Of a DNA stretch of 64,000 nt, positions 57,901 through 64,000 are shown piece by piece. Position 1 is the stretch's first letter. Every line of letters begins with the position of its first letter. The position numbers were made by a program, and so were the translations under genes. This DNA comes from Pseudoalteromonas phenolica (GTDB taxonomy: Bacteria; Pseudomonadota; Gammaproteobacteria; Enterobacterales; Alteromonadaceae). The stretch is from positions 1,240,001-1,304,000 of the forward strand of contig NZ_CP013187.1 in the NCBI RefSeq assembly GCF_001444405.1. The letters run 5' to 3'. The notes under the pieces are model-generated. The model was not told the origin of the DNA. It did not search any database and saw nothing but the letters and a program-made list of their open reading frames with translations.

Positions 57901-58147
57901 TTACTTGTAAGTCGATACCAAGTGCATTATTGAGTGGGGAAATGGGCAGAAGAAGTCGCCCTGATTGGGTGTAATAACCTTCTAAATCAGAAATAACAGA
58001 ACGACCATTTAGCTTTACATTAACAATAACAAAGTCATCATCCACTACTGGCCAATGATATAAAGTGTAATTGGCTGCACTAACATTAAACGTAAAAAGT
58101 AATGTACAAAGGTAAAGTACAGCCTGTAGACGAAACCGAGGTTTCAC
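54938..58147 (-). CDS. Outer-membrane usher-like protein with C-terminal SPOR-like domains
   Basis: The 1069-residue protein has a signal peptide (about 1-24). The N-terminal region and barrel of a chaperone-usher assembly protein include TLPGWLAELYRNGQFVAASE and NVFEIRLYGPQGEQ. A beta-domain block with a D-x-N-x-N-G-x-x-D loop (DKNKNGIFDTQD) and a carboxypeptidase-regulatory-like domain (ISEYDGYYFFPKVKAGEYS) follow. The last 190 residues contain two SPOR-like units (882-950: YFVQLGVFKKRLSANIVAHS; 987-1050: CQYALYAKRSSVNVPLVESN). SPOR domains bind peptidoglycan and are unexpected on an usher. The start is GTG, 9 bp after the chaperone stop. Confidence 0.8.
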   Translation of the reverse strand: MKPRFRLQAVLYLCTLLFTFNVSAANYTLYHWPVVDDDFVIVNVKLNGRSVISDLEGYYTQSGRLLLPISPLNNALGIDLQVKNNQINGVIKKSDLTFTIAKLEDKVHSDDIPIWTEDDFDHYIDLQVINTVLNIDADFDYTLMQLSLTTNLLESTQNKTSILPLIRRQFTSPEFDIEVADQFQRITYPVTDYSLTSSYLSRLEKSKSLLTLNSYFDAFEHQAQFRFNKNETTTNQFIKLAKSYENSDQEGLLTQLHYELGDIQSQRDPLVMNFSQGRGVYLSNINPNTSQSFSTITIEEATLPGWLAELYRNGQFVAASESTDENIVRFEDVETFYGNNVFEIRLYGPQGEQLTKTRKISVGNTALAPGQMSYQVELLDSTRNLLNSHSNSATSFGKSISGNVSYGLSDTLTYDVGFNYFQGDENNRYLSTGLQSNSELGSFKLVGAKQLDHGAAFFAGYRGETSLFSEESTNINFEYSHLNQFNSAVFLKQTSALKSRASLSLNSRFTTFENLSWTLRFLNEKRDRKETRQFTQFGLNASYLGGNWSSRFQYDNLQNELINQSYWSMDLGKWHWTNSVDWKPFEDKELLNYRSSLRWPQSSNMFNQTQLSYNPRSAAKLVLGHQYTYRNDMFNFSFTGQYDSEDEWLISLGISGTISFDKFNNDINFLPPRSLSSGQLAVETFIDKNKNGIFDTQDQAIAGASFTGNYLWKDHQTNSNGQVLLPSSTGGQILSLDLMSLSNPYYQPANNRIKTSSHRGGVTNIKIPVNIVNEVEGTIYYTANNKTKPASGVSVLLLDGEGNIQYETISEYDGYYFFPKVKAGEYSIKLEQNQFAVDNLITKNLPEKIVAPEYGDTIILRDIVLQDKTQLLAQPTDISEAQYFVQLGVFKKRLSANIVAHSIQALDFPLQLYQNLNHENYYLVAGPYKTKQEAQSVINQAYSQPVLFGSFMIDARKYDSINWHRIDSNFELPIKAQAITRQKTAHYYCQYALYAKRSSVNVPLVESNKNIFLSEISKQGKSYTVVLSGPFESIGEAECDTKISSALNEKSVPIIKHYKELNKITDLFD

Positions 58148-58156
58148 TTTGAGAAG

Positions 58157-58924
58157 TTACTCATTAATATTTAGCGTTTCAGTAAGAGAAACTTTACCGC
58201 CATAACGAATATTTTCATCGTATTGAATGGTCAACGGGCCAGAAACTTTTTCAGTCAGAGGAATAAAGACTTTTCGACGTGTAAGAGGAGTATATACACC
58301 TAAGTTTCTGATTTCACCAACTACTTCTTGCTTCTCATTGAGGATTTTGAAGTCGCCAAATAATGAGCGGTTGCCATTGAGAGTCTGCCAAAACATGATA
58401 GTTGGTTTGCCATTTTGAGTGATAAATTGCGGATTAACTATGTCTGACTCAACTTCTAAGTGACCATGACGAACAATGACAGGAATACTGTAGGCTACTT
58501 TTGGTTTTATATTGATACCAGTTTCATTCGGGTCTTGGGCTTCTGAAGCAATTATCTTGAGTACGGCTCGGTATTCGCCATGCACTAGGTCTGCTTTTTT
58601 ACGTACCGTCATCCGGATGGCTTGCATGCCTTTTGGTTTTATTGTGCCCCTACGAGGGGAATAACGCAGCATAGATTTTGCAGAACGGCCTTGTACATCA
58701 CCTTCTGAGACATTGATGAGATTGCCTTCTTCAGTCATGTCTTTGTGTACAAGCACTAATCTAAAGTCGAGATTCTTATCTGAGGTATTCCTGATCATTA
58801 AAGAGTTATTTTTGGTGCGACCATCGAAATAAAGACGGTATTCTGATAATGCAAGATTGGCAAAAGCAGATGAACTAAATATCGCTGTAAATAAGATAAA
58901 AAAGAAAAATAAAGAATGACGCAT
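58157..58924 (-). CDS. Periplasmic pilus assembly chaperone
   Basis: The 255-residue protein has a signal peptide (about 1-22) and a PapD-like two-domain immunoglobulin fold. LALSEYRLYFDGRTKNNSLM forms the first strands. MLRYSPRRGTIKPKGMQAIR gives the conserved G1/P-rich subunit-binding segment, followed by GEYRAVLKI in the second domain. It holds pilin subunits until they reach the usher encoded next. Divergence from classic Fim/Pap chaperones is clear, which fits an archaic or alternate chaperone-usher class. Confidence 0.85.
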   Translation of the reverse strand: MRHSLFFFFILFTAIFSSSAFANLALSEYRLYFDGRTKNNSLMIRNTSDKNLDFRLVLVHKDMTEEGNLINVSEGDVQGRSAKSMLRYSPRRGTIKPKGMQAIRMTVRKKADLVHGEYRAVLKIIASEAQDPNETGINIKPKVAYSIPVIVRHGHLEVESDIVNPQFITQNGKPTIMFWQTLNGNRSLFGDFKILNEKQEVVGEIRNLGVYTPLTRRKVFIPLTEKVSGPLTIQYDENIRYGGKVSLTETLNINE

Positions 58925-58951
58925 AACACTATAAACTTACTACAAAAATTA

Positions 58952-58976
58952 AAAGTGTGAGCAATGCCCACACTTT
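58952..58976 (-). terminator. Attenuator-like hairpin between pilin and chaperone genes
   Basis: Eight-base stem AAAGTGTG / CACACTTT with a nine-base loop. Read on the minus strand it is followed by TTTTAATTTTTG. It lies in the 78-bp gap between the pilin stop and the chaperone start. Partial termination here would give more pilin than assembly proteins. Confidence 0.65.
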
Positions 58977-59002
58977 ATTTAAAAGCTTTTTATGAATAAT
59001 TC

Positions 59003-59512
59003 TTATTGGAAAGACACATCAACAGTGTAATCTACAGTGTAGTTACCCTCTGCTGTTAAAGCATTATCAACAGTCACTTGACCATACACATTAATCGTAA
59101 TATCAGTTGCTGAAGCATCAGTCGTGAATGCAGAAGCCACACCATCAGCCGTTGTAGTGGTAGATGTACCATCTGTTGCCGTAGTTGCAGGAGCAAATGT
59201 CAGGTTTGAACCTGTGCTTCCTGATACAGTGATGTTCATTGCCGAACTTGGAGCTAGACCTGAAACCGTAATACCACCTAGTTGGATGTTTGCATCAGAA
59301 GCATCACAGTCACCAGTTACAGCACCTGCGTTATCCATAGTACAAGTTGAACCAGCTGCTAAACGTACTTTACCGAAATGAAGTGCGTTAGCTTCAGAAA
59401 AAGTTGGCTCACTCCAACCGTTGATAGATGCTTGAAAAGTTTGGCTAGATGCAAAAATCGAGCTTGAAGTTGCTGCTAAAAGCGCCGCTGAGAATAGAAG
59501 TTTCTTGTTCAT
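59003..59512 (-). CDS. Major pilin-like subunit (DUF4402-like)
   Basis: The 169-residue protein has a signal peptide (about 1-21, ending FAS). It is a small Thr/Ser/Ala-rich beta-protein with a single disulfide-like Cys pair (STCTMDNAGAVTGDCD). It resembles DUF4402 proteins, which are pilin-like subunits, and ends in YTVDYTVDVSFQ, suitable for donor-strand assembly. It is first in a minus-strand operon with chaperone and usher, and composition suggests high expression. The adjacent convergent protein at 54628-54957 shares its mature N-terminal motif. Confidence 0.8.
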   Translation of the reverse strand: MNKKLLFSAALLAATSSSIFASSQTFQASINGWSEPTFSEANALHFGKVRLAAGSTCTMDNAGAVTGDCDASDANIQLGGITVSGLAPSSAMNITVSGSTGSNLTFAPATTATDGTSTTTTADGVASAFTTDASATDITINVYGQVTVDNALTAEGNYTVDYTVDVSFQ

Positions 59513-59612
59513 TATTATTTACCACTTAGTTATTAGTTTTGAACTTCCATGTATTAAGGGCTAGATAAAAATACACAACGCCATAATCCATTAGTTTGGA
59601 TTTAAACATACT

Positions 59613-59626
59613 TTGATACATATCAA
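59613..59626 (-). promoter_or_regulatory. Perfect FNR-type binding site upstream of the pilin operon
   Basis: TTGATACATATCAA is a perfect match to the FNR consensus TTGAT-N4-ATCAA. It lies about 100 bp upstream of the pilin start in the 258-bp AT-rich gap between the pilin and AraC-regulator genes. It suggests control by oxygen availability (FNR/EtrA-type regulator). An AT-rich chance match is possible. Confidence 0.55.
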
Positions 59627-59770
59627 AAATACTTTATTTACATTTGTGTGTTTTTATAAATATTTTTCCTCGTAATGGGTATAAATAAAAACAAAAGTAT
59701 TGCAATTTGAATTTTAAACTAGTTATTTTTGATGGTTTATTTGAGTGTGTTGTAATAAATATGTAACATT

Positions 59771-60577
59771 CTATTTCTTCAAATATTGTCCAGGTGTGCA
59801 GTTAAATACCTTTTTAAAGGCTGTATTGAAAGCTGAGCTAGATTCAAACCCTAATTGTTCAGCTATGGCTTGTTGTGTGTAGCCTGCTTCTATCATCTCT
59901 ACTGCACGAAGACCACGTAACTTTTGTTTCCATTGGCTAAAGTTCATAGCAAAGCTTTTGTGAAATAGCCTATTTAGTGTTCGTGTTGAAGCGCCAACCA
60001 ATTCACCCCATTGTTCAAGGGTTTTGTTGCAGCCAGGATTGGCATGAAGCTCAGAAATAATTGGTAATAAGCGATCATCTTGTGCGGTCGGCATAAAAAA
60101 GCTGCTTGTTTGAGCGCATTCAAGTTGGTCAATAAATACTTGGGTAAATCGTAGTTTTTTGTCGTCAGGTTGGTAGTTGGGTGGCCAGTTACATACCTCT
60201 AAAATCATTGCTTTCAGTAATTCATTCACATGCAACAACTTGGCTTCATTACCCAGTACTTTGACATATTTTTCATCAATATAAACACTCCGAAAGTGTC
60301 CGCCATAGCGGCAAAAAGTTTCGTGGGGCAGGTTAGGTGGAAGCCATAGAGCTTGATCGGGTGGGATGACAAATTTACCTTCTGGTGTATGAATACCTAA
60401 CACCCCATCACTGGTATAAGCGAGTTGCCCCCAAGTGTGTGAGTGAGTTTGCACATGCTGCCAAGGCGGCATTTCAGTGGCTCTTGGGTAGATAGGCTTG
60501 CCAAGGGCTTTTAGGTTAAAGCGTGTTTTAACACTCACCCAGCTCGAACTTGGCTGATTTGATAAATTATCTGTCAT
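59771..60577 (-). CDS. AraC-family transcriptional regulator with cupin domain
   Basis: The 268-residue protein has an N-terminal cupin (about 30-120: HVQTHSHTWGQLAYTSDGVL, then PPDQALWLPPNLPHETF) and a C-terminal pair of helix-turn-helix units (about 175-268: TLEQWGELVGASTRTLNRLF; QQAIAEQLGFESSSAFNTAF). It probably binds a small ligand and controls the divergent MFS gene, whose start is 77 bp away. Confidence 0.92.
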   Translation of the reverse strand: MTDNLSNQPSSSWVSVKTRFNLKALGKPIYPRATEMPPWQHVQTHSHTWGQLAYTSDGVLGIHTPEGKFVIPPDQALWLPPNLPHETFCRYGGHFRSVYIDEKYVKVLGNEAKLLHVNELLKAMILEVCNWPPNYQPDDKKLRFTQVFIDQLECAQTSSFFMPTAQDDRLLPIISELHANPGCNKTLEQWGELVGASTRTLNRLFHKSFAMNFSQWKQKLRGLRAVEMIEAGYTQQAIAEQLGFESSSAFNTAFKKVFNCTPGQYLKK

Positions 60578-60654
60578 AACTTTGTATTTTGGTCACGCTG
60601 TGCACAGCATACAATGTGCTTGCGTTTTAATCAAAGTGCTTATGTGAGGGAAAA

Positions 60655-61830
60655 GTGGAACAGAATAAACAGTGGCAGTCACCGTTTGGATTTTTAACTA
60701 TTGCAACCATTGTGATGGCGGTCACATTTTCAGCCTGGAATGCTTTATTAAATAATTTTGCAGTAGAGGCGGCACAATTTAATGGTGCCAATATGGGGAT
60801 GTTACAGTCTCTTCGAGAAATACCGGGTTTGCTGGCTTTTACTGCAGTGTTTATTTTATTGGTATTAAAAGAGCAGACTTTTGCACTCATTAGTTTGTGT
60901 TTATTGTCGGTTGGTGTTGCGTTAACTGGGGTATTTCCGAGTGTTTATGGGCTATATGCCACAACGGTATTAATGTCGATTGGCTTTCACTATTTCGAAA
61001 CCCTAAACCAGTCTTTGAGCTTACAATGGTTTAGCAAAGATGAAGCACCGCAAAAATTGGGTCAATTGATGTCGATAAAATCCATGGCCTCATTGGCAAC
61101 CTTTGCTCTAATTTGGCTCGGCGTGACCTTCTTTAGTACTGCCTATCAAGGGCTTTATTTATTCTTTGGTGGCATTGGTTTGTTACTAACATTATTTATG
61201 ATGAGCGCTTTCCCGCATTTTCCTGAGAAAAATGTGCAACATAAAAAGTTAATCGTGAGAAAAGAATATAGCTTGTATTACATTTTGCTGTTCTTCTCAG
61301 GCGCACGACGCCAGATCTTTATGGTCTTCGCGGGTTTCTTGATGGTTGAAAAGTTTGGTTTCGATGTGGCGCAAATAACCATGCTGTATATGTTCAACCA
61401 CGTAATCAATATTTTCGCTGCGCCTCTAATTGGTAAGATGATAGGTCGAATTGGTGAGCAAAAAGCATTAACCATTGAATACGCGGGTTTATTGTTGGTA
61501 TTTGTCGGTTATGCGCTGGTGGAGTCGGCGGAGTTTGCCGCAGTACTGTATGTGATTGACCATTTGTTTTTTGCCATGGCCATTGCCCTTAAAACCTATT
61601 TTCAAAAAATTGCCCGACCTGAAGACATTGCCGCTACAGCCGGTGTGAGTTTTACCATAAATCACATTGCCGCAGTGATCATTCCAGCAAGCTTTGGGGT
61701 TGTGTGGTTATACGATAGCTCACTGGTTTTTTTCTTTGGTGCGGGGTTGGCTGGGTGCTCCTTAATTATGAGCCAGTTTATCGGCGGCCATTTGGCAAGG
61801 CATCAAGCGCAAGTTGAGCATACAGCTTAA
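60655..61830 (+). CDS. MFS transporter
   Basis: The 391-residue protein has about twelve hydrophobic segments with an MFS-like arrangement; the second half begins at about residue 205. The start is GTG 60655, supported by GAGGG seven bases upstream. It is divergent from the AraC-type regulator, a common pair for drug or metabolite export. No substrate can be named. Confidence 0.85.
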   Translation: MEQNKQWQSPFGFLTIATIVMAVTFSAWNALLNNFAVEAAQFNGANMGMLQSLREIPGLLAFTAVFILLVLKEQTFALISLCLLSVGVALTGVFPSVYGLYATTVLMSIGFHYFETLNQSLSLQWFSKDEAPQKLGQLMSIKSMASLATFALIWLGVTFFSTAYQGLYLFFGGIGLLLTLFMMSAFPHFPEKNVQHKKLIVRKEYSLYYILLFFSGARRQIFMVFAGFLMVEKFGFDVAQITMLYMFNHVINIFAAPLIGKMIGRIGEQKALTIEYAGLLLVFVGYALVESAEFAAVLYVIDHLFFAMAIALKTYFQKIARPEDIAATAGVSFTINHIAAVIIPASFGVVWLYDSSLVFFFGAGLAGCSLIMSQFIGGHLARHQAQVEHTA

Positions 61831-61986
61831 ACTTTTTAGCTTTGTACGCTCGTTTAAACGTCATAATGAACGTACGCTAAAGGCTTTATCATTTTACATT
61901 TGTTCATAATCTGTAACGTTTCTGTCTGTCTATCATTGCGGCTCTGTGGTTATAATCAAGCCAAATGTTTATTCATAGGGAACGTT

Positions 61987-62925
61987 ATGCATATCAAAGT
62001 GGACAACATCAGCAAGCATTACAAAGAAGTGACCGCCGTTAAAGGCCTCAGCTTTGAAGTACAGCAAGGTGAAGTATTTGCACTGCTTGGCCCCAATGGT
62101 GCTGGTAAATCATCTCTTGTGCGCATGCTTGTAGGCTTTACTCAGGCCGACGAAGGTCAAATCACAATTACAGTCAATGGTGAGCAATACACGTCTATTC
62201 CTGCTTCAGAGTTGGGCTACTTGCCTGAAGATCGTGGCCTCTATTTAGAAAAATCTTTAGCACAGAATCTGATGTATTTTGCAACGCTACGTGGTGTAGA
62301 TAAAAAAACAGCCAAAGAGCGCATTGATTATTGGCTCGAACGTTTTGATTTACTCGAGCGAAAAGACGATCAACTTAAAAGCCTGTCTAAAGGTAACCAG
62401 CAAAAAGTGCAGTTAATCAGTGCAGTGTTGCATAAACCGCAATTGGTATTACTCGATGAGCCATTTTCAGGACTCGATCCGGTGAACCAAGAAAAAGTTG
62501 TGTCGTTTTTAAAAGAATTAAAAGCGCAGAATATGACGGTTATTCTAAGCGCACACCAGATGTCGATGGTTGAAAAACTGGCTGACAGAATGTTACTGAT
62601 GAATCACGGACAAAGTGTGTTGTATGGCACATTGGCAGACATTCAATCACAAGTTGGCGTGGGGAGCGCTTTGAAGGTGACATTCACCCACGCAGTGAAT
62701 GGAATTGAAGCGAGCAATAAGCTGACGCAATTTGAAGTTGAGCAACTGAATGACACGACCTTGGCAATTCGTGCCGAGCGCGCAGATCAACTTAATCAAT
62801 TATTAGTGCATTTACCTGAGTTAGGTGATATCGCGTTTATCGATAGCCAAAGAATGGATTTACACCAGCTTTACTTACACGCCATAGAAGCGGATCAAGC
62901 AGTACAAAAAGGAGAAGCCGCATGA
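61987..62925 (+). CDS. ABC transporter ATP-binding subunit (NatA-type exporter)
   Basis: The 312-residue protein has Walker A GPNGAGKSS, signature LSKGNQQKV, Walker B LVLLDEPFSGLD and an H-loop SAHQMSMVEKLA. A C-terminal extension of about 90 residues is typical of NatA-type exporters. The start at 61987 (AGGGA ribosome site) was chosen over an upstream ATG at 61900 because the added residues do not fit the family. The permease gene overlaps its stop by four bases. Confidence 0.92.
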   Translation: MHIKVDNISKHYKEVTAVKGLSFEVQQGEVFALLGPNGAGKSSLVRMLVGFTQADEGQITITVNGEQYTSIPASELGYLPEDRGLYLEKSLAQNLMYFATLRGVDKKTAKERIDYWLERFDLLERKDDQLKSLSKGNQQKVQLISAVLHKPQLVLLDEPFSGLDPVNQEKVVSFLKELKAQNMTVILSAHQMSMVEKLADRMLLMNHGQSVLYGTLADIQSQVGVGSALKVTFTHAVNGIEASNKLTQFEVEQLNDTTLAIRAERADQLNQLLVHLPELGDIAFIDSQRMDLHQLYLHAIEADQAVQKGEAA

Positions 62926-64000
62926 GTCGATTAAATCAAACCCTGACTGTGGCTAAATGGGAGTTCATGCAGTTTTTTAAATGGAAGCAGGAGCTCATTG
63001 GCAAGTCAATCATGTTGCTGGTGGCGCTAGGCATGTACTTATGGCACAACCAAGTACTTTATCAGCCTGAGCCGCAGCAAATCGTTTCTAATATTGAATT
63101 ACAGGGTCTTCAATTAGACGATGACTTTGTGCTTAGAACAGAGTCAAAATCGAACGATGCGCTTATTGCTGAAGTCAAAGCGGGCAATATTGATGGTGCG
63201 TTGATCTTTGCTTCACAGGCACTACCACAAAAAGTGACTTTATACTCTCAAGGTAAAATGTCTTGGCAAAATGACTTGCAAGTCCAGTTAAACGACTATG
63301 CGCGTTCAAATGCTGCCGCTTCTTTAAACCTTGGCCCAAATCAATTGGCTTTACTTGAACAGCCACTTCAGTTTGAAACAAACTACCTTGATGAAGCAGT
63401 CAAAGATGCGATGCAACAATCTTCAATTACCGCTAATGGTTTACTATTTTTGATGGCCATTGGTGTGTTTATGACTTTCGGTCAAGTGTTTGTTGCAATT
63501 ACGGGCGAAAAGCAACAGCGCGTCACTGAGCAACTTTACTCGTGCATTGATGCGAAGACGTGGATTGAAGGTAAAATCATCGGGCAGATGTTACATGCAG
63601 TGAAAGCCATGACGACAACCGCCATTACTGCATTATTGGGTTTTGCATTTGTACAGGTCATTTTGAAAGGTAGAGCGCTTGATTTCAGTATTTTCGACTT
63701 TACTGTTTTACCTTGGTTTATTGTGTTTGTACTCGTGGGCATTTATATGTGTACAGCATTTATCGCCGCTATTGCAGCTGCGATTGATGACCCGAACCAC
63801 AGTGGTAAGTCAGCGTTTATGATGATCCCCCTGATCCCGATTGTGGCTGGCTTTATGATGATGGATAGTCCAAGTAGCTTGGCTGTGACTGTGTTAAGTT
63901 ATTTCCCATTAACAGCATTTGTATTTATGCCAATGAAAATGGCGTTAATTGATGTGGCATTTTGGCAAGTAGCCATCGCCTTCATCAGTTCATTACTTGG
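62922..64000 (+). CDS. ABC-2 type permease (NatB-like), partial at window end
   Basis: At least 359 residues are visible before the window ends. A first membrane span at about 28-43 is followed by a large extracytoplasmic domain. Further spans begin at about 170 and carry ABC-2 motifs (LLFLMAIGVFMTFGQVFVAI, then EKQQRVTEQLYSCIDAKTWI, the conserved E-K-R/Q-x-R-V-T-E-L segment). This is the NatB/ABC-2 exporter layout. It forms a pair with the ATP-binding protein upstream. Substrate (Na+, drug or other) cannot be told. Confidence 0.9.
   Translation, partial: MSRLNQTLTVAKWEFMQFFKWKQELIGKSIMLLVALGMYLWHNQVLYQPEPQQIVSNIELQGLQLDDDFVLRTESKSNDALIAEVKAGNIDGALIFASQALPQKVTLYSQGKMSWQNDLQVQLNDYARSNAAASLNLGPNQLALLEQPLQFETNYLDEAVKDAMQQSSITANGLLFLMAIGVFMTFGQVFVAITGEKQQRVTEQLYSCIDAKTWIEGKIIGQMLHAVKAMTTTAITALLGFAFVQVILKGRALDFSIFDFTVLPWFIVFVLVGIYMCTAFIAAIAAAIDDPNHSGKSAFMMIPLIPIVAGFMMMDSPSSLAVTVLSYFPLTAFVFMPMKMALIDVAFWQVAIAFISSLL

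Noticed and set aside
61900..61986. Extended N-terminus of the ABC ATP-binding protein
   Set aside because: The extra residues do not fit the family, and a good ribosome site precedes the ATG at 61987.

Overview
The window looks like chromosomal DNA of a marine gammaproteobacterium, most likely a Pseudoalteromonas. The evidence is the AT-rich composition, the Alteromonadales-type rRNA operon and the style of the TonB, RND and M3-peptidase genes. A complete myxochelin/pseudochelin-type siderophore operon of the kind known from Pseudoalteromonas piscicida points the same way. The species is an inference; no marker was aligned.

Region by region: (1) 1-3.5 kb is the end of an rRNA operon: 16S 3' end, a spacer without tRNAs, 23S, 5S and a terminator. 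A repeat-rich stretch follows, holding a 27-nt relic of a second 5S 3' end with its own terminator. (2) 4.2-12.4 kb is a mostly co-directional set of poorly characterised genes: a GH19 lysozyme/chitinase-like enzyme, a two-domain lamin-tail protein, two membrane proteins with a similar membrane domain, a lipoprotein, a small helical protein, a receiver-like protein and a 32-residue membrane peptide. This is the best candidate for an undescribed system. (3) 12.4-17.8 kb (minus strand) is an iron/heme locus: FecI-like sigma factor, FecR-like anti-sigma, STN-type TonB receptor, heme oxygenase and a YbaN-like protein, with Fur-box-like sites and an intercistronic hairpin. (4) 18-24.6 kb holds an orphan membrane protein behind a possible structured leader, an Lrp regulator facing an IDO-superfamily (PrnB-like) enzyme plus a class V PLP enzyme, a serine hydrolase and a TPR protein. 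(5) 24.8-39.4 kb is the siderophore locus: an ECF sigma factor, a divergent eight-gene operon (DHB-AMP ligase, isochorismatase-ArCP, C-A-PCP-R NRPS, siderophore-interacting reductase, DHB dehydrogenase, aminotransferase, MxcM-like amidohydrolase, MFS exporter) and the convergent isochorismate synthase. (6) 39.6-54.5 kb holds a ToxR-like membrane regulator divergent from an esterase, an M3 lipoprotein peptidase, glutamate dehydrogenase and a tandem RND efflux operon. (7) 54.6-59.6 kb is a chaperone-usher pilus locus with an unusual usher carrying C-terminal SPOR-like domains, a convergent small protein resembling the pilin N-terminus and a perfect FNR-type box upstream of the pilin. (8) 59.8-64 kb has an AraC regulator divergent from an MFS transporter, then an ABC exporter pair cut by the window end.

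Working model for the siderophore: chorismate is converted by MxcD, MxcF and MxcC to 2,3-dihydroxybenzoate, which MxcE loads on the aryl carrier domain of MxcF. MxcG acylates lysine twice and releases it reductively, MxcL transaminates the aldehyde to the amine (myxochelin B type), and MxcM closes an imidazoline ring (pseudochelin type). The MFS protein probably exports the product and MxcB probably helps release iron. No dedicated TonB receptor lies inside the cluster; the FecIR-linked receptor about 9 kb away looks more like a heme receptor because heme oxygenase follows it.
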